This document shows positions 16,645 to 24,968 of a stretch of 35,054 bases of DNA, piece after piece. Positions within the stretch are counted from its first letter, which is position 1. The number at the start of each line of letters is the position of its first letter. A program made the translations under genes and the position numbers. The stretch is from contig JAJQDC010000015.1 in assembly GCA_021202395.1 (NCBI GenBank), positions 75,350-110,403 on the forward strand, given 5' to 3'. A model generated the notes under the pieces. It was not told the origin of the DNA and did not search any database. It saw only the letters and a program-made list of their open reading frames with translations. The DNA comes from Clostridia bacterium (GTDB taxonomy: Bacteria; Bacillota; Clostridia; Christensenellales; Borkfalkiaceae).

Positions 16645-17304
16645 TTACACGCCGTATTGGGTGCGGTATTCCTTCATTTTTGCAAGGTATTCTTTGCCTT
16701 CTATAACGCCGTTTTCTATAGCGGAGATAATATCTGCCATGGTTACTATAGAATATACCTTTACGCCGAATTCCTTATACACTTCCTGTACGGCAGAAAG
16801 GTCGCTGTTCAAACCCTTTTCCATACGGTCTACGCTGATTACCATGCCTGCCACCTTTACGTTGGCGGCAGCTTCAAGCTTGGGGAGCATCTCCCTTAAC
16901 GCTTTGCCGGAAGTCATTACGTCTTCTATCAGAATAACCCTTTCGCCGTCGGTAAGCTGTTTGCCCACAAACAGACCGCCTTCGCCGTGGTCTTTTACTT
17001 CTTTGCGGTCAAAGCAGTAATTAAGGTCTTTGCCGTGGTTGTTAGAAAGAGCTATTGCCGTGGCAACCGCAAGCGGTATACCCTTGTAAGCGGGTCCCAC
17101 AAGCGTTTCGCCTTCTATACCGTTAGAGATTATACATTCGGCGTAGTATTCGCCGAGCTTTGCAAGCTGGGCTCCCTTTTTATAGTTGCCCGTGTTTATA
17201 AAGTAAGGTGCCTTTCTGCCGCTTTTAAGCGTAAATTCACCAAAAGTGAGCACACCGTTTTCTACCATGAATTTAATAAATTTTTCTTTGTAAGTAAGTT
17301 CCAT
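16645..17304 (-). CDS. pyrE: Orotate phosphoribosyltransferase
   Basis: 219 residues, normal length. It converts orotate and PRPP to OMP in the fifth step of UMP synthesis. The PRPP-binding signature VILIEDVMTSGKA (about 126-138) and N-terminal FTLKSGRKAPYFIN (substrate loop) are present, as is the GPAYKGIPLA segment. GGGAG precedes the ATG. It is the last gene of the pyr operon, 16 nt after pyrD. Confidence 0.97.
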   Translation of the reverse strand: MELTYKEKFIKFMVENGVLTFGEFTLKSGRKAPYFINTGNYKKGAQLAKLGEYYAECIISNGIEGETLVGPAYKGIPLAVATAIALSNNHGKDLNYCFDRKEVKDHGEGGLFVGKQLTDGERVILIEDVMTSGKALREMLPKLEAAANVKVAGMVISVDRMEKGLNSDLSAVQEVYKEFGVKVYSIVTMADIISAIENGVIEGKEYLAKMKEYRTQYGV

Positions 17305-17320
17305 TTTTATATTGCTCCCG

Positions 17321-18232
17321 TTAGTTCATTTTTAAAGTATCTACTACTTCGTTTACAGAATTTATATTGTGGCTTGTAAGCCAGCTGTCCATCTCTTGCG
17401 CAATTCTTGGTATTGCGTAAACGTCGGTAAAGTTTGCAGTGCCCACCTGCACAGCCCTTGCGCCAGCCATCATAAAGGCTATTGCGTCCTGCCCCGTCGT
17501 TATACCGCCCATTCCTATCACGGGAATGTTTACGGCGTGAGACGCTTCGTAAACCATTCTGAGCGCGATGGGCATTATACCTGCACCCGACACGCCGCCG
17601 GTGTTGTTGGCTATTACGGGTTTACGTTTTTCTATGTCGATTACCATGCCCGTAAGCGTGTTTATAAGCGAAATGCAGTCTGCACCGCCATTTTGCGCAG
17701 CCTGGGCGTTGACGGCAATACTTTCTACATTGGGGGAAAGTTTTACAATCAGCGGCGTTTTATTTAACTTCTCTTTGCAAAGGGAAGTTACTTCCTGCAC
17801 GTTTGCCGGCTTTATACCAAGAGCCATACCGCCCGCACGCACGTTGGGGCAGGAGATGTTCAGCTCTATCATATCTACAAGACCGTCTAATTTAGCGCAG
17901 ATGTTCTGGTAATCTTCCAGCGTTCTGCCCGCCACATTGGCTATAATTACGGTATTTTTACTCTTTAAAAAATCAAGGTCGTATTTTATAAAATGGTCTA
18001 CGCCGGGGTTTTGCAAGCCTACTGCATTCAATATGACGCTGCTGCCTTCGGCAATGCGCGGAACGGGGTTGCCGTTCCTTGGTTCCATTGTAAGCCCTTT
18101 GGTGCTTATGCCGCCCGTAAGCGATATGTCGTACAGTTCGTTAAATTCCCTGCCGAAGCCGAATGTGCCGCTTGCCGCAATTACGGGATTTTTAAACTTT
18201 ACTCCGCAAATGTCTACGCTTAAATCAGCCAT
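17321..18232 (-). CDS. pyrD: Dihydroorotate dehydrogenase class 1B, catalytic subunit
   Basis: 303 residues. A flavoprotein that oxidises dihydroorotate to orotate; the class 1 catalytic Cys is in ELNISCPNV, and the FMN-binding regions ASGTFGFGREF, NNTGGVSG and GMGGITTG are visible. Class 1B is inferred from the PyrK partner encoded two genes upstream, which passes electrons to NAD+. The ATG at 18232 has AAGGGG six bases upstream; a GTG at 18247 in the same frame overlaps that site. The start overlaps the stop of the preceding membrane protein by 8 bp. Confidence 0.97.
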   Translation of the reverse strand: MADLSVDICGVKFKNPVIAASGTFGFGREFNELYDISLTGGISTKGLTMEPRNGNPVPRIAEGSSVILNAVGLQNPGVDHFIKYDLDFLKSKNTVIIANVAGRTLEDYQNICAKLDGLVDMIELNISCPNVRAGGMALGIKPANVQEVTSLCKEKLNKTPLIVKLSPNVESIAVNAQAAQNGGADCISLINTLTGMVIDIEKRKPVIANNTGGVSGAGIMPIALRMVYEASHAVNIPVIGMGGITTGQDAIAFMMAGARAVQVGTANFTDVYAIPRIAQEMDSWLTSHNINSVNEVVDTLKMN

Positions 18233-18689
18233 TTTGTTCCCCTTCACTCTTTTTAAGAGCTGAATTATTGTCTGCTTCTATAATTTCGGTAAGCCGTTCG
18301 TATGTTGACCTTATGTCTGCAACAAACTGGTATTTATGTTTTTTGCCGCCGTAATAAACTGTCAAGCTGCCGTTGTTCATGCCAAAATACCTGCTGCGGT
18401 AACTGCGGTAGTCTATCTTTTCTACTTCCTGCGGCTTGCAGGAAAAATTTTTAAAATAAAGCCTTCCGCCGTGGTAAAGCACAATATCTTCAGGCGTTGC
18501 CGCGTAAAAAATTATTACTGCTATACAGATTATAATGCACAATGAAAACACCACGGCAAGCAATACCGCCGTAACGATATTTGTGCTGTAAAATGCTGCC
18601 GCGATAAAAAAACATGCTGCGCTCAGAACAAGAAGCACAACAAATTTTGATATGATTTTATCCTGTTTGACTGCAACCAATTCTTCCAT
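18225..18689 (-). CDS. Two-TM membrane protein with PH-like cytoplasmic domain, inside pyr operon
   Basis: 154 residues, no named family recognised. A short charged N-terminus is followed by two TM helices (about 15-34 and 38-64) and a cytoplasmic domain (about 68-135) of short beta-strands (EDIVLYHGGRLYFKNFS, SLTVYYGGKKHKYQFV) ending in a helix (STYERLTEIIEA), a layout like small YcxB/bPH-type membrane proteins. It starts 3 nt after pyrK stops and overlaps pyrD by 8 bp, so it is certainly co-transcribed and probably translationally coupled. It is not a known pyrimidine enzyme. Anchoring PyrDK at the membrane would be speculation. Confidence 0.8.
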   Translation of the reverse strand: MEELVAVKQDKIISKFVVLLVLSAACFFIAAAFYSTNIVTAVLLAVVFSLCIIICIAVIIFYAATPEDIVLYHGGRLYFKNFSCKPQEVEKIDYRSYRSRYFGMNNGSLTVYYGGKKHKYQFVADIRSTYERLTEIIEADNNSALKKSEGEQNG

Positions 18690-18692
18690 TTA

Positions 18693-19454
18693 TTAAAGTT
18701 CAACCTCGTTAATATTGAACACGGGGCCGTCTTTGCACACCCTTGCGTTGGAACCGTCTGCCTTTTTGCATACGCACACAAGGCATGCCCCCACGCCGCA
18801 GCCCATTCTTTCTTCTAAAGACACAAGGCAGGGCGTTGTTATATTATTTTTTGTAAGCTGCTCCTTAAGTACCCTTAACATTACGGGCGGACCGCAGGCT
18901 ATAATAAGGTCTGCAGGTACGTCTTTTGCGCCTGCCATATAGGCAGATACTGCGTTGCCCTTTTGCCCGAAGCTGCCATCGTCGGTAGTTATGGTAAGCG
19001 ACTTGCTCTTTTTAAATTCATCCAGAAGGCATACCGCGTCCTTATTGCGGAAACCTATAAAGGAATAAAAATTTATATCGGGATGTCCGTTTATTACTGA
19101 AATAAGGGGAAAAATTCCCACGCCGCCGCCTATTACGGCAACGTTTTTTACGCCTTGCGGAATTATAAAGCCGTTGCCCAAGGGGAGCAAAATGTCAAGC
19201 CCGTCGCCGCATTTTGCCTGCGAAAGGGTTCTGGTGCCTTCCCCTTTAAGCTGGTAACAGAGCGTTATGTCTGAGCCGTTTACCTTGCAGATGCCAAGGG
19301 GGCGTTTAAGCAGAAATTTACCCTGCCCCACAGAGATGTTTGCAAACTGGCCGCCCGTTATTTTACCCGCATCCTTAGAGAGTGTTAACGTTATTGCGTA
19401 AATATTTTGCGCTATGGCGATATTTTCTTTTACTGTTGCACGTTGCTGGTTCAT
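18693..19454 (-). CDS. pyrK: Dihydroorotate dehydrogenase electron transfer subunit PyrK
   Basis: 253 residues. A ferredoxin-NADP reductase-like protein carrying FAD and a 2Fe-2S cluster; it takes electrons from PyrD FMN to NAD+. FAD region KRPLGICKV, NAD-binding IGGGVGIFPL, and cluster cysteines in RMGCGVGACLVCVCK and RVCKDGPVF. The usual length. It lies 18 nt after pyrF; its ribosome binding site is weak (GGGT). Confidence 0.96.
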   Translation of the reverse strand: MNQQRATVKENIAIAQNIYAITLTLSKDAGKITGGQFANISVGQGKFLLKRPLGICKVNGSDITLCYQLKGEGTRTLSQAKCGDGLDILLPLGNGFIIPQGVKNVAVIGGGVGIFPLISVINGHPDINFYSFIGFRNKDAVCLLDEFKKSKSLTITTDDGSFGQKGNAVSAYMAGAKDVPADLIIACGPPVMLRVLKEQLTKNNITTPCLVSLEERMGCGVGACLVCVCKKADGSNARVCKDGPVFNINEVEL

Positions 19455-19472
19455 AATTTTACCCGTGTGTAA

Positions 19473-20384
19473 TTAACCCATTTTGCCCAAAGTTTTGCGA
19501 AGGTCGTCCCTCATGTCAAGGCAGGCTGTACGGGCTGCCTCGTAATATTCCATACCGCTGTAGCGGGGTTTTTTGTAGGCGCAGAGTATGCCGCGTGAAT
19601 TGTTTACTATGCCGCCGAGACCGCGTCCGTCAAAGCAGCCGCGGAGCATTTCTGCCGTGCCGCCCTGTGCGCCGTATCCGGGGATAAGAAAGAACGTATT
19701 GGGAAGGCGCTTGCGAAGGGCTGCACCCTGTTCGGGATAGGTTGCCCCCACTACTGCGCCCACGTCTGAATAGCCGTATTTGCCTATTGTATCTTTACCC
19801 CAGCCTGCCACAAGGTCGCCCATGTGCTCGTAAACGGTTTTGCCGTTTTCAAGCTTTAAGTCCTGCACTTCGCCGCTGGAAGGGTTGGAAGTTTTTACAA
19901 GGACAAAAATACCTTTGTCGCTCTGTTTGCACTGGTCTGCAAAGGGCTGTATGCCGTCGGTGCCAAGGTAGCCGTTTACGGTAAGCATGTCGGCGGGGAA
20001 CGCCTTAATCTGTTTATCGTTTATTTTGGTCTTGCCCAGAAAGGCTGTAGCGTAGCATCCTGCGGTAGAGCCGATGTCGTTGCGCTTGCAGTCGGCAATT
20101 ACCATCATACCCCTGCCCATTGCGTAGTTTGCCGTAAGGTTAAATGCCCTTAAACCTTCGTAGCCGTACATTTCGTAGTAAGCTACCTGTATTTTTACGG
20201 CGGGAACGATATCGCAGGTTTTATCTATGATGTTCATATTGAACTCTGTGATGACTTCTGACACGCCTTCGAATGTGGCTATATCTTCCTTTAAATTGTC
20301 GGGGAGATAGTCAAAACTTGTGTCTAACCCGATGCAGGTCGGGTTTTGCATATCGATTATTTTTTTAATAAGTTTATCTATCAT
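19473..20384 (-). CDS. pyrF: Orotidine 5'-phosphate decarboxylase (long type)
   Basis: 303 residues, the longer OMP decarboxylase subfamily rather than the 230-residue form. Catalytic motif DCKRNDIGSTA (about 98-108), N-terminal CIGLDTS, and a late phosphate-binding IPGYGAQGG. It produces UMP. It lies 18 nt after pyrC with GAGGG before the ATG. Confidence 0.96.
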   Translation of the reverse strand: MIDKLIKKIIDMQNPTCIGLDTSFDYLPDNLKEDIATFEGVSEVITEFNMNIIDKTCDIVPAVKIQVAYYEMYGYEGLRAFNLTANYAMGRGMMVIADCKRNDIGSTAGCYATAFLGKTKINDKQIKAFPADMLTVNGYLGTDGIQPFADQCKQSDKGIFVLVKTSNPSSGEVQDLKLENGKTVYEHMGDLVAGWGKDTIGKYGYSDVGAVVGATYPEQGAALRKRLPNTFFLIPGYGAQGGTAEMLRGCFDGRGLGGIVNNSRGILCAYKKPRYSGMEYYEAARTACLDMRDDLRKTLGKMG

Positions 20385-20402
20385 AATAATTACCCTCTCA
20401 TT

Positions 20403-21674
20403 TTATTGCCGGCTGCAAAATTTAATTTCGCCGTCTACTATTGTATATACTATTTTGCCGTAAACTTCGGTGCCGTTGAACGGAGTATTTTTACCCTTAG
20501 ACAGGAACCGGTTTGAATCTATCACGTACTTTTCTTCAAGGTCGGCTATGGTTATATCAGCTACGCCGCTTTCTTCTATTTTGCCGCCGTCAAGATTCAA
20601 TATTTCTGCGGGTGCGGCGCTCATTCTTGCGGCAAGTTCGGGCAGGGTGAGTATGCCTGATTTTACAAGTTTTGTATAGCTCAATGCAAAGCTCGTTTCT
20701 ATCCCGCTTATGCCGAACGCAGCAAGGGCGTATTCTACCTGCTTGTCCTTTGCGGCATGGGGTGCATGGTCAGTTACTATGCAGTCAAGCGTGCCGTCTT
20801 TAAGACCTGCTATTACAGCCTGCCTGTCTATATCTTCCCTTATGGGCGGGTTGACTTTTGTATTTGTGTCAAAGTCCGTAATTATATCGTCGGTAAGCGA
20901 AAAATAATGGGGGCAGGTTTCTGCCGTAACTTTTACTCCCCTTGCTTTGGCTTCACGTATCAGCTGTACGCCGCTGTAAGTGGAAACGTGGCAGATGTGC
21001 ACGGGGACAGAAAGGCTTTCTGAAAGGCAGATTTCCCTTGCAATCATAATATCTTCTACCGCCCTTATGCTGCCTTTAAGACCTGTCAGCGTTGAATTGC
21101 GCCCTTCGTTTACAAGACCGCCGTCTACAAGGTTGGCGTCTTCGCAGTGGGCAAGGCACTTTAAACCGAAGTCATTTGCGTACTGCATTGCAAGACACAT
21201 TATTTTTGAATCCATTACCGACCTGCCGTCGTCGCTTAAAGCTACGGCACCGGCTTTTGCCATTTTACCGATGTCGGAAAGCTCTTCCCCTTTTTCTCCG
21301 CGGGAGATGCTGCCGATGGGGTTCACCTTGCAAAGGTTGACTTCCGCCGCGCGGTGCTTAACGTAAGTAACAACGACTGCGTTGTCGCATACAGGGTTGG
21401 TATTGGGCATGCAGCATACCTGCGTAAAGCCGCCCGCTACCGCCGCCTTGCTGCCGCTTTCGATATCTTCTTTACCTTCAAAGCCGGGTTCACGGAGATG
21501 GACGTGCATATCTATAAGCCCGGGAAAAACGTGCTTGCCGCTTGCGTCTATTACTGTGCAGTCTTCGGTAATTTTATTGCCGATGGCGGAAATTTTGCCG
21601 TTTTCTATTAAAATATCGCGTTTTTTTACCCCGTCGGGAAAAACCACGTTGCCGTTTTTTATTAAAAGTTTCAT
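20403..21674 (-). CDS. pyrC: Dihydroorotase (class I type)
   Basis: 423 residues. A zinc amidohydrolase that cyclises carbamoyl-aspartate. Metal ligands are DMHVHLREPG (about 57-66), ICHVST, CPHYF and the catalytic Asp in TDHAPH. Its start overlaps the pyrB stop by 4 bp (ATGA), showing translational coupling. Confidence 0.97.
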   Translation of the reverse strand: MKLLIKNGNVVFPDGVKKRDILIENGKISAIGNKITEDCTVIDASGKHVFPGLIDMHVHLREPGFEGKEDIESGSKAAVAGGFTQVCCMPNTNPVCDNAVVVTYVKHRAAEVNLCKVNPIGSISRGEKGEELSDIGKMAKAGAVALSDDGRSVMDSKIMCLAMQYANDFGLKCLAHCEDANLVDGGLVNEGRNSTLTGLKGSIRAVEDIMIAREICLSESLSVPVHICHVSTYSGVQLIREAKARGVKVTAETCPHYFSLTDDIITDFDTNTKVNPPIREDIDRQAVIAGLKDGTLDCIVTDHAPHAAKDKQVEYALAAFGISGIETSFALSYTKLVKSGILTLPELAARMSAAPAEILNLDGGKIEESGVADITIADLEEKYVIDSNRFLSKGKNTPFNGTEVYGKIVYTIVDGEIKFCSRQ

Positions 21675-22600
21675 AAATTGTTCTCCCTGTATTCATTAAG
21701 AAGGGTAAGTATTGCCATACGCACGGCAACGCCGTTTGTAACCTGCTCTTCTATACGGCTTGTTTCGCCGTCTATAAGCGTGGGTGTAAGTTCTATCCCC
21801 CTGTTTACGGGGCCGGGGTGAAGCACTATCGCATCCTTGGCGGCGTACTTTAACATACTGTCTTTTACGCCGTAGAACCTGCTGTATTCTGACAGAGAGG
21901 GGAATAGCCCGCCCTGCTGCCTTTCAAGCTGGATACGCAGCCCCATTACGCCATGGGCGCCGTCTATAGCTTCTTCCATAGAGCGGGCAACGTGGGCACC
22001 GAGCTTATCTATATCTTTAGGCATAAGCGTTGCGGGGGAATAAAGCCACACTTCAGCACCAAGTTTTGTAAGGCCGAACAGGTTAGACTTTGCCACCCTG
22101 CTGTGCTTTATATCGCCGAGAATTGCCACTTTTAAGCCGCTTAACGTGCCGAAGTGTTCACGCAGAGTAAACATATCTAACAGCGCCTGCGTGGGGTGTT
22201 CGTTCATGCCGTCGCCTGCGTTGAGCACAGATGCCTTTACGTTGCGGGCAAGAAGGTAAGGCGCACCCGACATGGGATGGCGCATTGCGATGTAATCTAT
22301 CTTCATTGCGTCTAACGTTTTACCCGTGTCTATAAGCGTTTCCCCTTTTTGGACGGAGCTTGAAGAAGCGGAAATATTTACTTCGTTTGCGCCAAGGTAT
22401 TTACCCGCAAGCTCGAACGAAGTGCGCGTACGGGTGCTGTTTTCGTAAAAGAGCGTGATGAGCGTCCTGCCCTTTAAACTGTCGGCACACTTTTTACCGC
22501 CGCACAAAAAGACCTTCAGCTCGGCAGCTTTATCTAAAATTTCGGTAATTTCCTGACCGTCGGTATGAAGCAGACCGAGCAAATCTTTACTTTTTAACAT
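21671..22600 (-). CDS. pyrB: Aspartate carbamoyltransferase catalytic subunit
   Basis: 309 residues. It joins carbamoyl phosphate and aspartate, the committed step. Carbamoyl-phosphate loop STRTRTSFE (about 55-63), HPTQALLD and LHPGPVNRG are intact. The ATG at 22600 is chosen for GGGGAG about nine bases upstream; the frame runs 23 codons further, into the attenuator tail, without support. First gene of the operon; no pyrI regulatory subunit gene follows, as usual in Bacillota. Confidence 0.97.
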   Translation of the reverse strand: MLKSKDLLGLLHTDGQEITEILDKAAELKVFLCGGKKCADSLKGRTLITLFYENSTRTRTSFELAGKYLGANEVNISASSSSVQKGETLIDTGKTLDAMKIDYIAMRHPMSGAPYLLARNVKASVLNAGDGMNEHPTQALLDMFTLREHFGTLSGLKVAILGDIKHSRVAKSNLFGLTKLGAEVWLYSPATLMPKDIDKLGAHVARSMEEAIDGAHGVMGLRIQLERQQGGLFPSLSEYSRFYGVKDSMLKYAAKDAIVLHPGPVNRGIELTPTLIDGETSRIEEQVTNGVAVRMAILTLLNEYRENNL

Positions 22601-22641
22601 TAAACTTTCTCCCCAAAAGGCAGATTTTGCTTTGTTTACAG

Positions 22642-22693
22642 AAAAAAAGCGGCTATGCTGCAATGGCAAAAGACCACGCAGTAAACCCGCTTT
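22642..22693 (-). terminator. Attenuator terminator in the pyr operon leader
   Basis: Minus strand: AAAGCGG pairs with CCGCTTT, with inner CTGC/GCAG and TGG/CCA pairing, then T7. It ends 41 bases before the pyrB ATG and after the operon promoter, the position of a transcription attenuator. An upstream hairpin (GGGGAA/TTCCCC, 22712-22726) could be part of the switch. Confidence 0.75.
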
Positions 22694-22702
22694 AATTATT
22701 TA

Positions 22703-22753
22703 TTATCTTTCGGGGAAGGGTTCCCCTGCCGCAACAGCCGAAAAATCCGCCAT
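22703..22753 (-). CDS. Possible 16-residue leader peptide in the pyr leader
   Basis: ATG at 22753 to a stop at 22703 encodes MADFSAVAAGEPFPER. The stop lies ten bases before the attenuator stem, close enough for ribosome position to affect folding. The ribosome binding site is poor (AAGAGA), and there is no obvious codon bias such as the U-rich run of enteric pyrL, so this is tentative. Confidence 0.25.
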   Translation of the reverse strand: MADFSAVAAGEPFPER

Positions 22754-22835
22754 AAAGTTATCTCTTGAATGGTAAGGGCACTATAATTTTGCCGCCGCAC
22801 GCGGGGCAAATGCCATACTTTTTATTCCGCAGATA

Positions 22836-22864
22836 AGTATAACATAAACGTACGGCAAAGTAAA
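22836..22864 (-). promoter_or_regulatory. Promoter of the pyr operon
   Basis: Minus strand: -35 TTTACT (22859-22864), 17-bp spacer, -10 TATACT (22836-22841). The start near 22829 gives a leader of about 230 nt carrying the attenuator; leader and promoter together fill the gene-free stretch 22601-22923. Confidence 0.7.
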
Positions 22865-22923
22865 GTATTTATTTAAAATTTAGAAAAATTTAATAAGCCT
22901 GCTTTAACAAATAAATAAATATG

Positions 22924-23619
22924 TTACGATATTCTTGTGAGCATAAATCCCGTTTTGTCGCAGGACGTAAGGTAGTATTCTATGCCGTTGCGCTCTGACT
23001 TTAACGGAAAGTACGCATCGCCGTGAAGGTGCCCGAAAATAACTTTGTTTACGCCGTTTGCTTCAAACTGTTCGGTAAATAAAGTGTCGGGCTGTTTAAG
23101 GCTGTACGGCGGATAGTGTATCAAAGCGTAAAGCTTATCCCCTTCGGTGCGCAGTTTTTCTGCCGAGCGGAAGCAGAGTTTAAAGCGCTCCGCTTCGCGA
23201 AGGTAAATTTTATTGTCCTGTTCGGTGTAGTCTGTACTGCCCGGGCACGTCCACCCGCGGGAGCCGCAAAAGACAATATCGCCGATTTTTACGCTGTCGT
23301 TCTGCAAAAAAATAAAGCTGTCGTCGGGGCGGCTGTCGCGAAGTTTGGTAATGCCGTTCCACCAGAAGTCGTGGTTGCCCTTTATAAATATTTTTGTACC
23401 CTTTAGCCCCTTAAGCCTGTTTAAATCGTAAAGCCCTTCCGAAAGGACGTTGCCCCAGCTGATATCTCCGCAGACAAGAACCACGTCCCCGTCGCATACC
23501 CTGCTGTTCCAGTCGGCGCAAATCTTTTCAAAATGGCCGAGCCACTTGTTGCCGAAAATATCCATAGGTTTTGTAACTGCGCCCGATAAGTGAAGGTCGC
23601 TTATAGCATAAACGTTCAT
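22924..23619 (-). CDS. Calcineurin-like metallophosphoesterase
   Basis: 231 residues, cytoplasmic. The full dimetal phosphoesterase motif set is present: ISDLHLSG (Asp8, His10), VCGDISWG, KGNHDFWW, an isolated His in LIHYPPY, and GHLHGD. Substrate not predictable; family members hydrolyse phosphomonoesters, phosphodiesters or nucleotides. The W-rich GDISWG/GNHDFWW variant is, as I recall, typical of a conserved Bacillota subgroup. It lies upstream of, and codirectional with, the pyr operon but separated by that operon's promoter. Confidence 0.92.
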   Translation of the reverse strand: MNVYAISDLHLSGAVTKPMDIFGNKWLGHFEKICADWNSRVCDGDVVLVCGDISWGNVLSEGLYDLNRLKGLKGTKIFIKGNHDFWWNGITKLRDSRPDDSFIFLQNDSVKIGDIVFCGSRGWTCPGSTDYTEQDNKIYLREAERFKLCFRSAEKLRTEGDKLYALIHYPPYSLKQPDTLFTEQFEANGVNKVIFGHLHGDAYFPLKSERNGIEYYLTSCDKTGFMLTRIS

Positions 23620-23789
23620 ACCTTTACTATAATATCATAACCTGCGGCAAAACAAAAGCGATTTTGTATTAATTTGCCGTTATCGCTTTGAAAAATTTTC
23701 AGCAGTATTTAGGTTAAAAATAAGCTTTTATGTCTGACATAGTACTATGATTATAGGTGTTATTTGTATATTATTTATAATATTTTACA

Positions 23790-23828
23790 GTAAACAGGCG
23801 ATGCAGGGTACACCTGCACCGCCTTTAC
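23790..23828 (-). terminator. Hairpin after the unknown conserved protein, probable terminator
   Basis: Minus strand: GTAAA-GGCGGTGCAGG pairs with CCTGCATCGCC-tg-TTTAC, one G-U pair. It lies 20 bases past the stop of the 23848-24501 gene. The downstream stretch is AT-rich rather than a clean T-run. The rest of 23629-23789 holds nothing recognisable. Confidence 0.5.
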
Positions 23829-23847
23829 AAATAGCAAAGCCTGCCCT

Positions 23848-24501
23848 TTATTTTTGACCGTTTTTACCCCGCGGATACAGCGGAAGTTCAAAAAAGCCTG
23901 CACACACTTCCTGAGAATAGTCCTGTGCGGGCGGAATTGTGCAGTACCCGTAACTTGGGATAAGAAGCTGTACGTTAGTGGAAACTTTTAAAATAATCGT
24001 TACGCAGGCGTTTACCGAAAAGGTGTTTGCGTCTTCATTAAAAGTACCTTCGGCGCAGACTGCGCTTACTTCTGCCGTTATTTTGTATGGCATTATGGAA
24101 GGCGCAGGTATAAACAGGAGCACATCCTGCTTTACGCTTATTACAGAAGACGCACTCCCTTCCGTACCACCGCCGTCGGTATACAGTACTTCAACGGGGA
24201 TGCTGACAGTAGCCTGCACCCTTGCGCAGCCCGGTTTATCTGCCAACCTGTCTACGCTTAAAGAAGTAACCGTTCCTTCGGAAGAGAGAGATTTTGCGCT
24301 TATGAAAGTAAGCGGGTATGTAGGGTCTTCTGGCTGAAGGTCTGTAAGGGTAAGCGTGTAATTTTCAAGCTGCACCTGCTTGATGCAGGCGTCAAAAATT
24401 TTTTGCGCCTGTATGCACACCTTTTCGCCCAGACCGTTAAGCGGGCTGCCGTTTATTGCACCCGGACATTTGTCTGACTGGAAATTAGAAAAAAATGACA
24501 T
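23848..24501 (-). CDS. Unknown protein, possibly SPOCS-like and sporulation-linked
   Basis: 217 residues, no signal peptide, beta-strand rich, eight Cys. The pattern KVCIQAQKIFDACIKQVQLE near residue 27 and IPSYGYCTIPPAQDY near 183 recalls proteins with SPOCS-like (DUF3794) segments in spore-forming Clostridia; I am not certain of that family. GGAGG nine bases before the ATG is a strong ribosome binding site. It follows a LysM protein by 84 nt, and LysM plus SPOCS-like domains co-occur in spore coat and SipL-type proteins, which supports but does not prove a spore role. Confidence 0.65.
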   Translation of the reverse strand: MSFFSNFQSDKCPGAINGSPLNGLGEKVCIQAQKIFDACIKQVQLENYTLTLTDLQPEDPTYPLTFISAKSLSSEGTVTSLSVDRLADKPGCARVQATVSIPVEVLYTDGGGTEGSASSVISVKQDVLLFIPAPSIMPYKITAEVSAVCAEGTFNEDANTFSVNACVTIILKVSTNVQLLIPSYGYCTIPPAQDYSQEVCAGFFELPLYPRGKNGQK

Positions 24502-24523
24502 TCTTTTTTACCTCCGTTAAAAT

Positions 24524-24541
24524 TGCGCAAAAGCTTGCGCA
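24524..24541. repeat. TGCGCAA palindrome between the LysM and unknown genes
   Basis: TGCGCAA / TTGCGCA with a 4-base loop (18 bp) lies in the 84-nt gap. On the minus strand it is followed by ATTTTAA, so it could be a weak terminator or a 5' mRNA stabiliser for the downstream gene. Confidence 0.45.
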
Positions 24542-24585
24542 CAAGTTTGCTTTTATTTTATTATATGTTTTAAGGGCAAATTAAT

Positions 24586-24864
24586 TTACCGCGGTATGTA
24601 AAGCCTGCAGGTGGGATAAACCGCTCTGTTGCCGTTTACGCTTTTAAGCAGCTCTTCATCCACCCCGAATTTTGCCGCTACCGATTTATAGGTGTCGCCC
24701 GCGGCGGCGCGGTAAACGGTAAAGGTTTGCTGCGGCAGGGCAATTATCATGCCTTCGTAAACATTGCCGTTAACGGGAACGGAAAAAGCTTTTTCTATCA
24801 TTAAAGCGGTCTGCCCCTTTTTTACCCTGTAGTATTTGCTTTTTTCTAAAACCAACTGATACAT
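24586..24864 (-). CDS. Small double-LysM protein
   Basis: 92 residues, no signal peptide or TM helix. The second half (about 48-92) is a good LysM domain (TVYRAAAGDTYKSVAAKFGV ... LYIP). The first half (YYRVKKGQTALMIEKAFSVP ... IALP) looks like a degenerate LysM. LysM binds N-acetylglucosamine polymers such as peptidoglycan; the absence of an export signal suggests a spore coat or cortex component acting from the mother cell, as in SafA-like proteins (inference). No clear ribosome binding site before the ATG. It is divergent from the SpoVB-like gene. Confidence 0.75.
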   Translation of the reverse strand: MYQLVLEKSKYYRVKKGQTALMIEKAFSVPVNGNVYEGMIIALPQQTFTVYRAAAGDTYKSVAAKFGVDEELLKSVNGNRAVYPTCRLYIPR

Positions 24865-24968
24865 TTATATAAGATATGCTGCCGTTTTGCCGTTAAGACG
24901 GTCTGCCAAAAATTTTATTTACGTAAAGCCGCTCATATTTAAAGCAAATAATTTGTAGAATATTGTTG

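Noticed and set aside
22758-22830. Minus-strand frame reading KYGICPACGGKIIVPLPFKR, like a zinc ribbon, in the pyr leader
   Set aside because: No ATG, GTG or TTG in frame after the upstream stop, and it begins at the promoter's predicted start; it may be a relic or chance, so it is not called a gene.
22601-22830. PyrR-binding loop or another known riboswitch (PRPP/ykkC, purine) in the pyr leader
   Set aside because: I looked for the conserved loop sequences and did not find them; only the terminator and an upstream hairpin can be supported.
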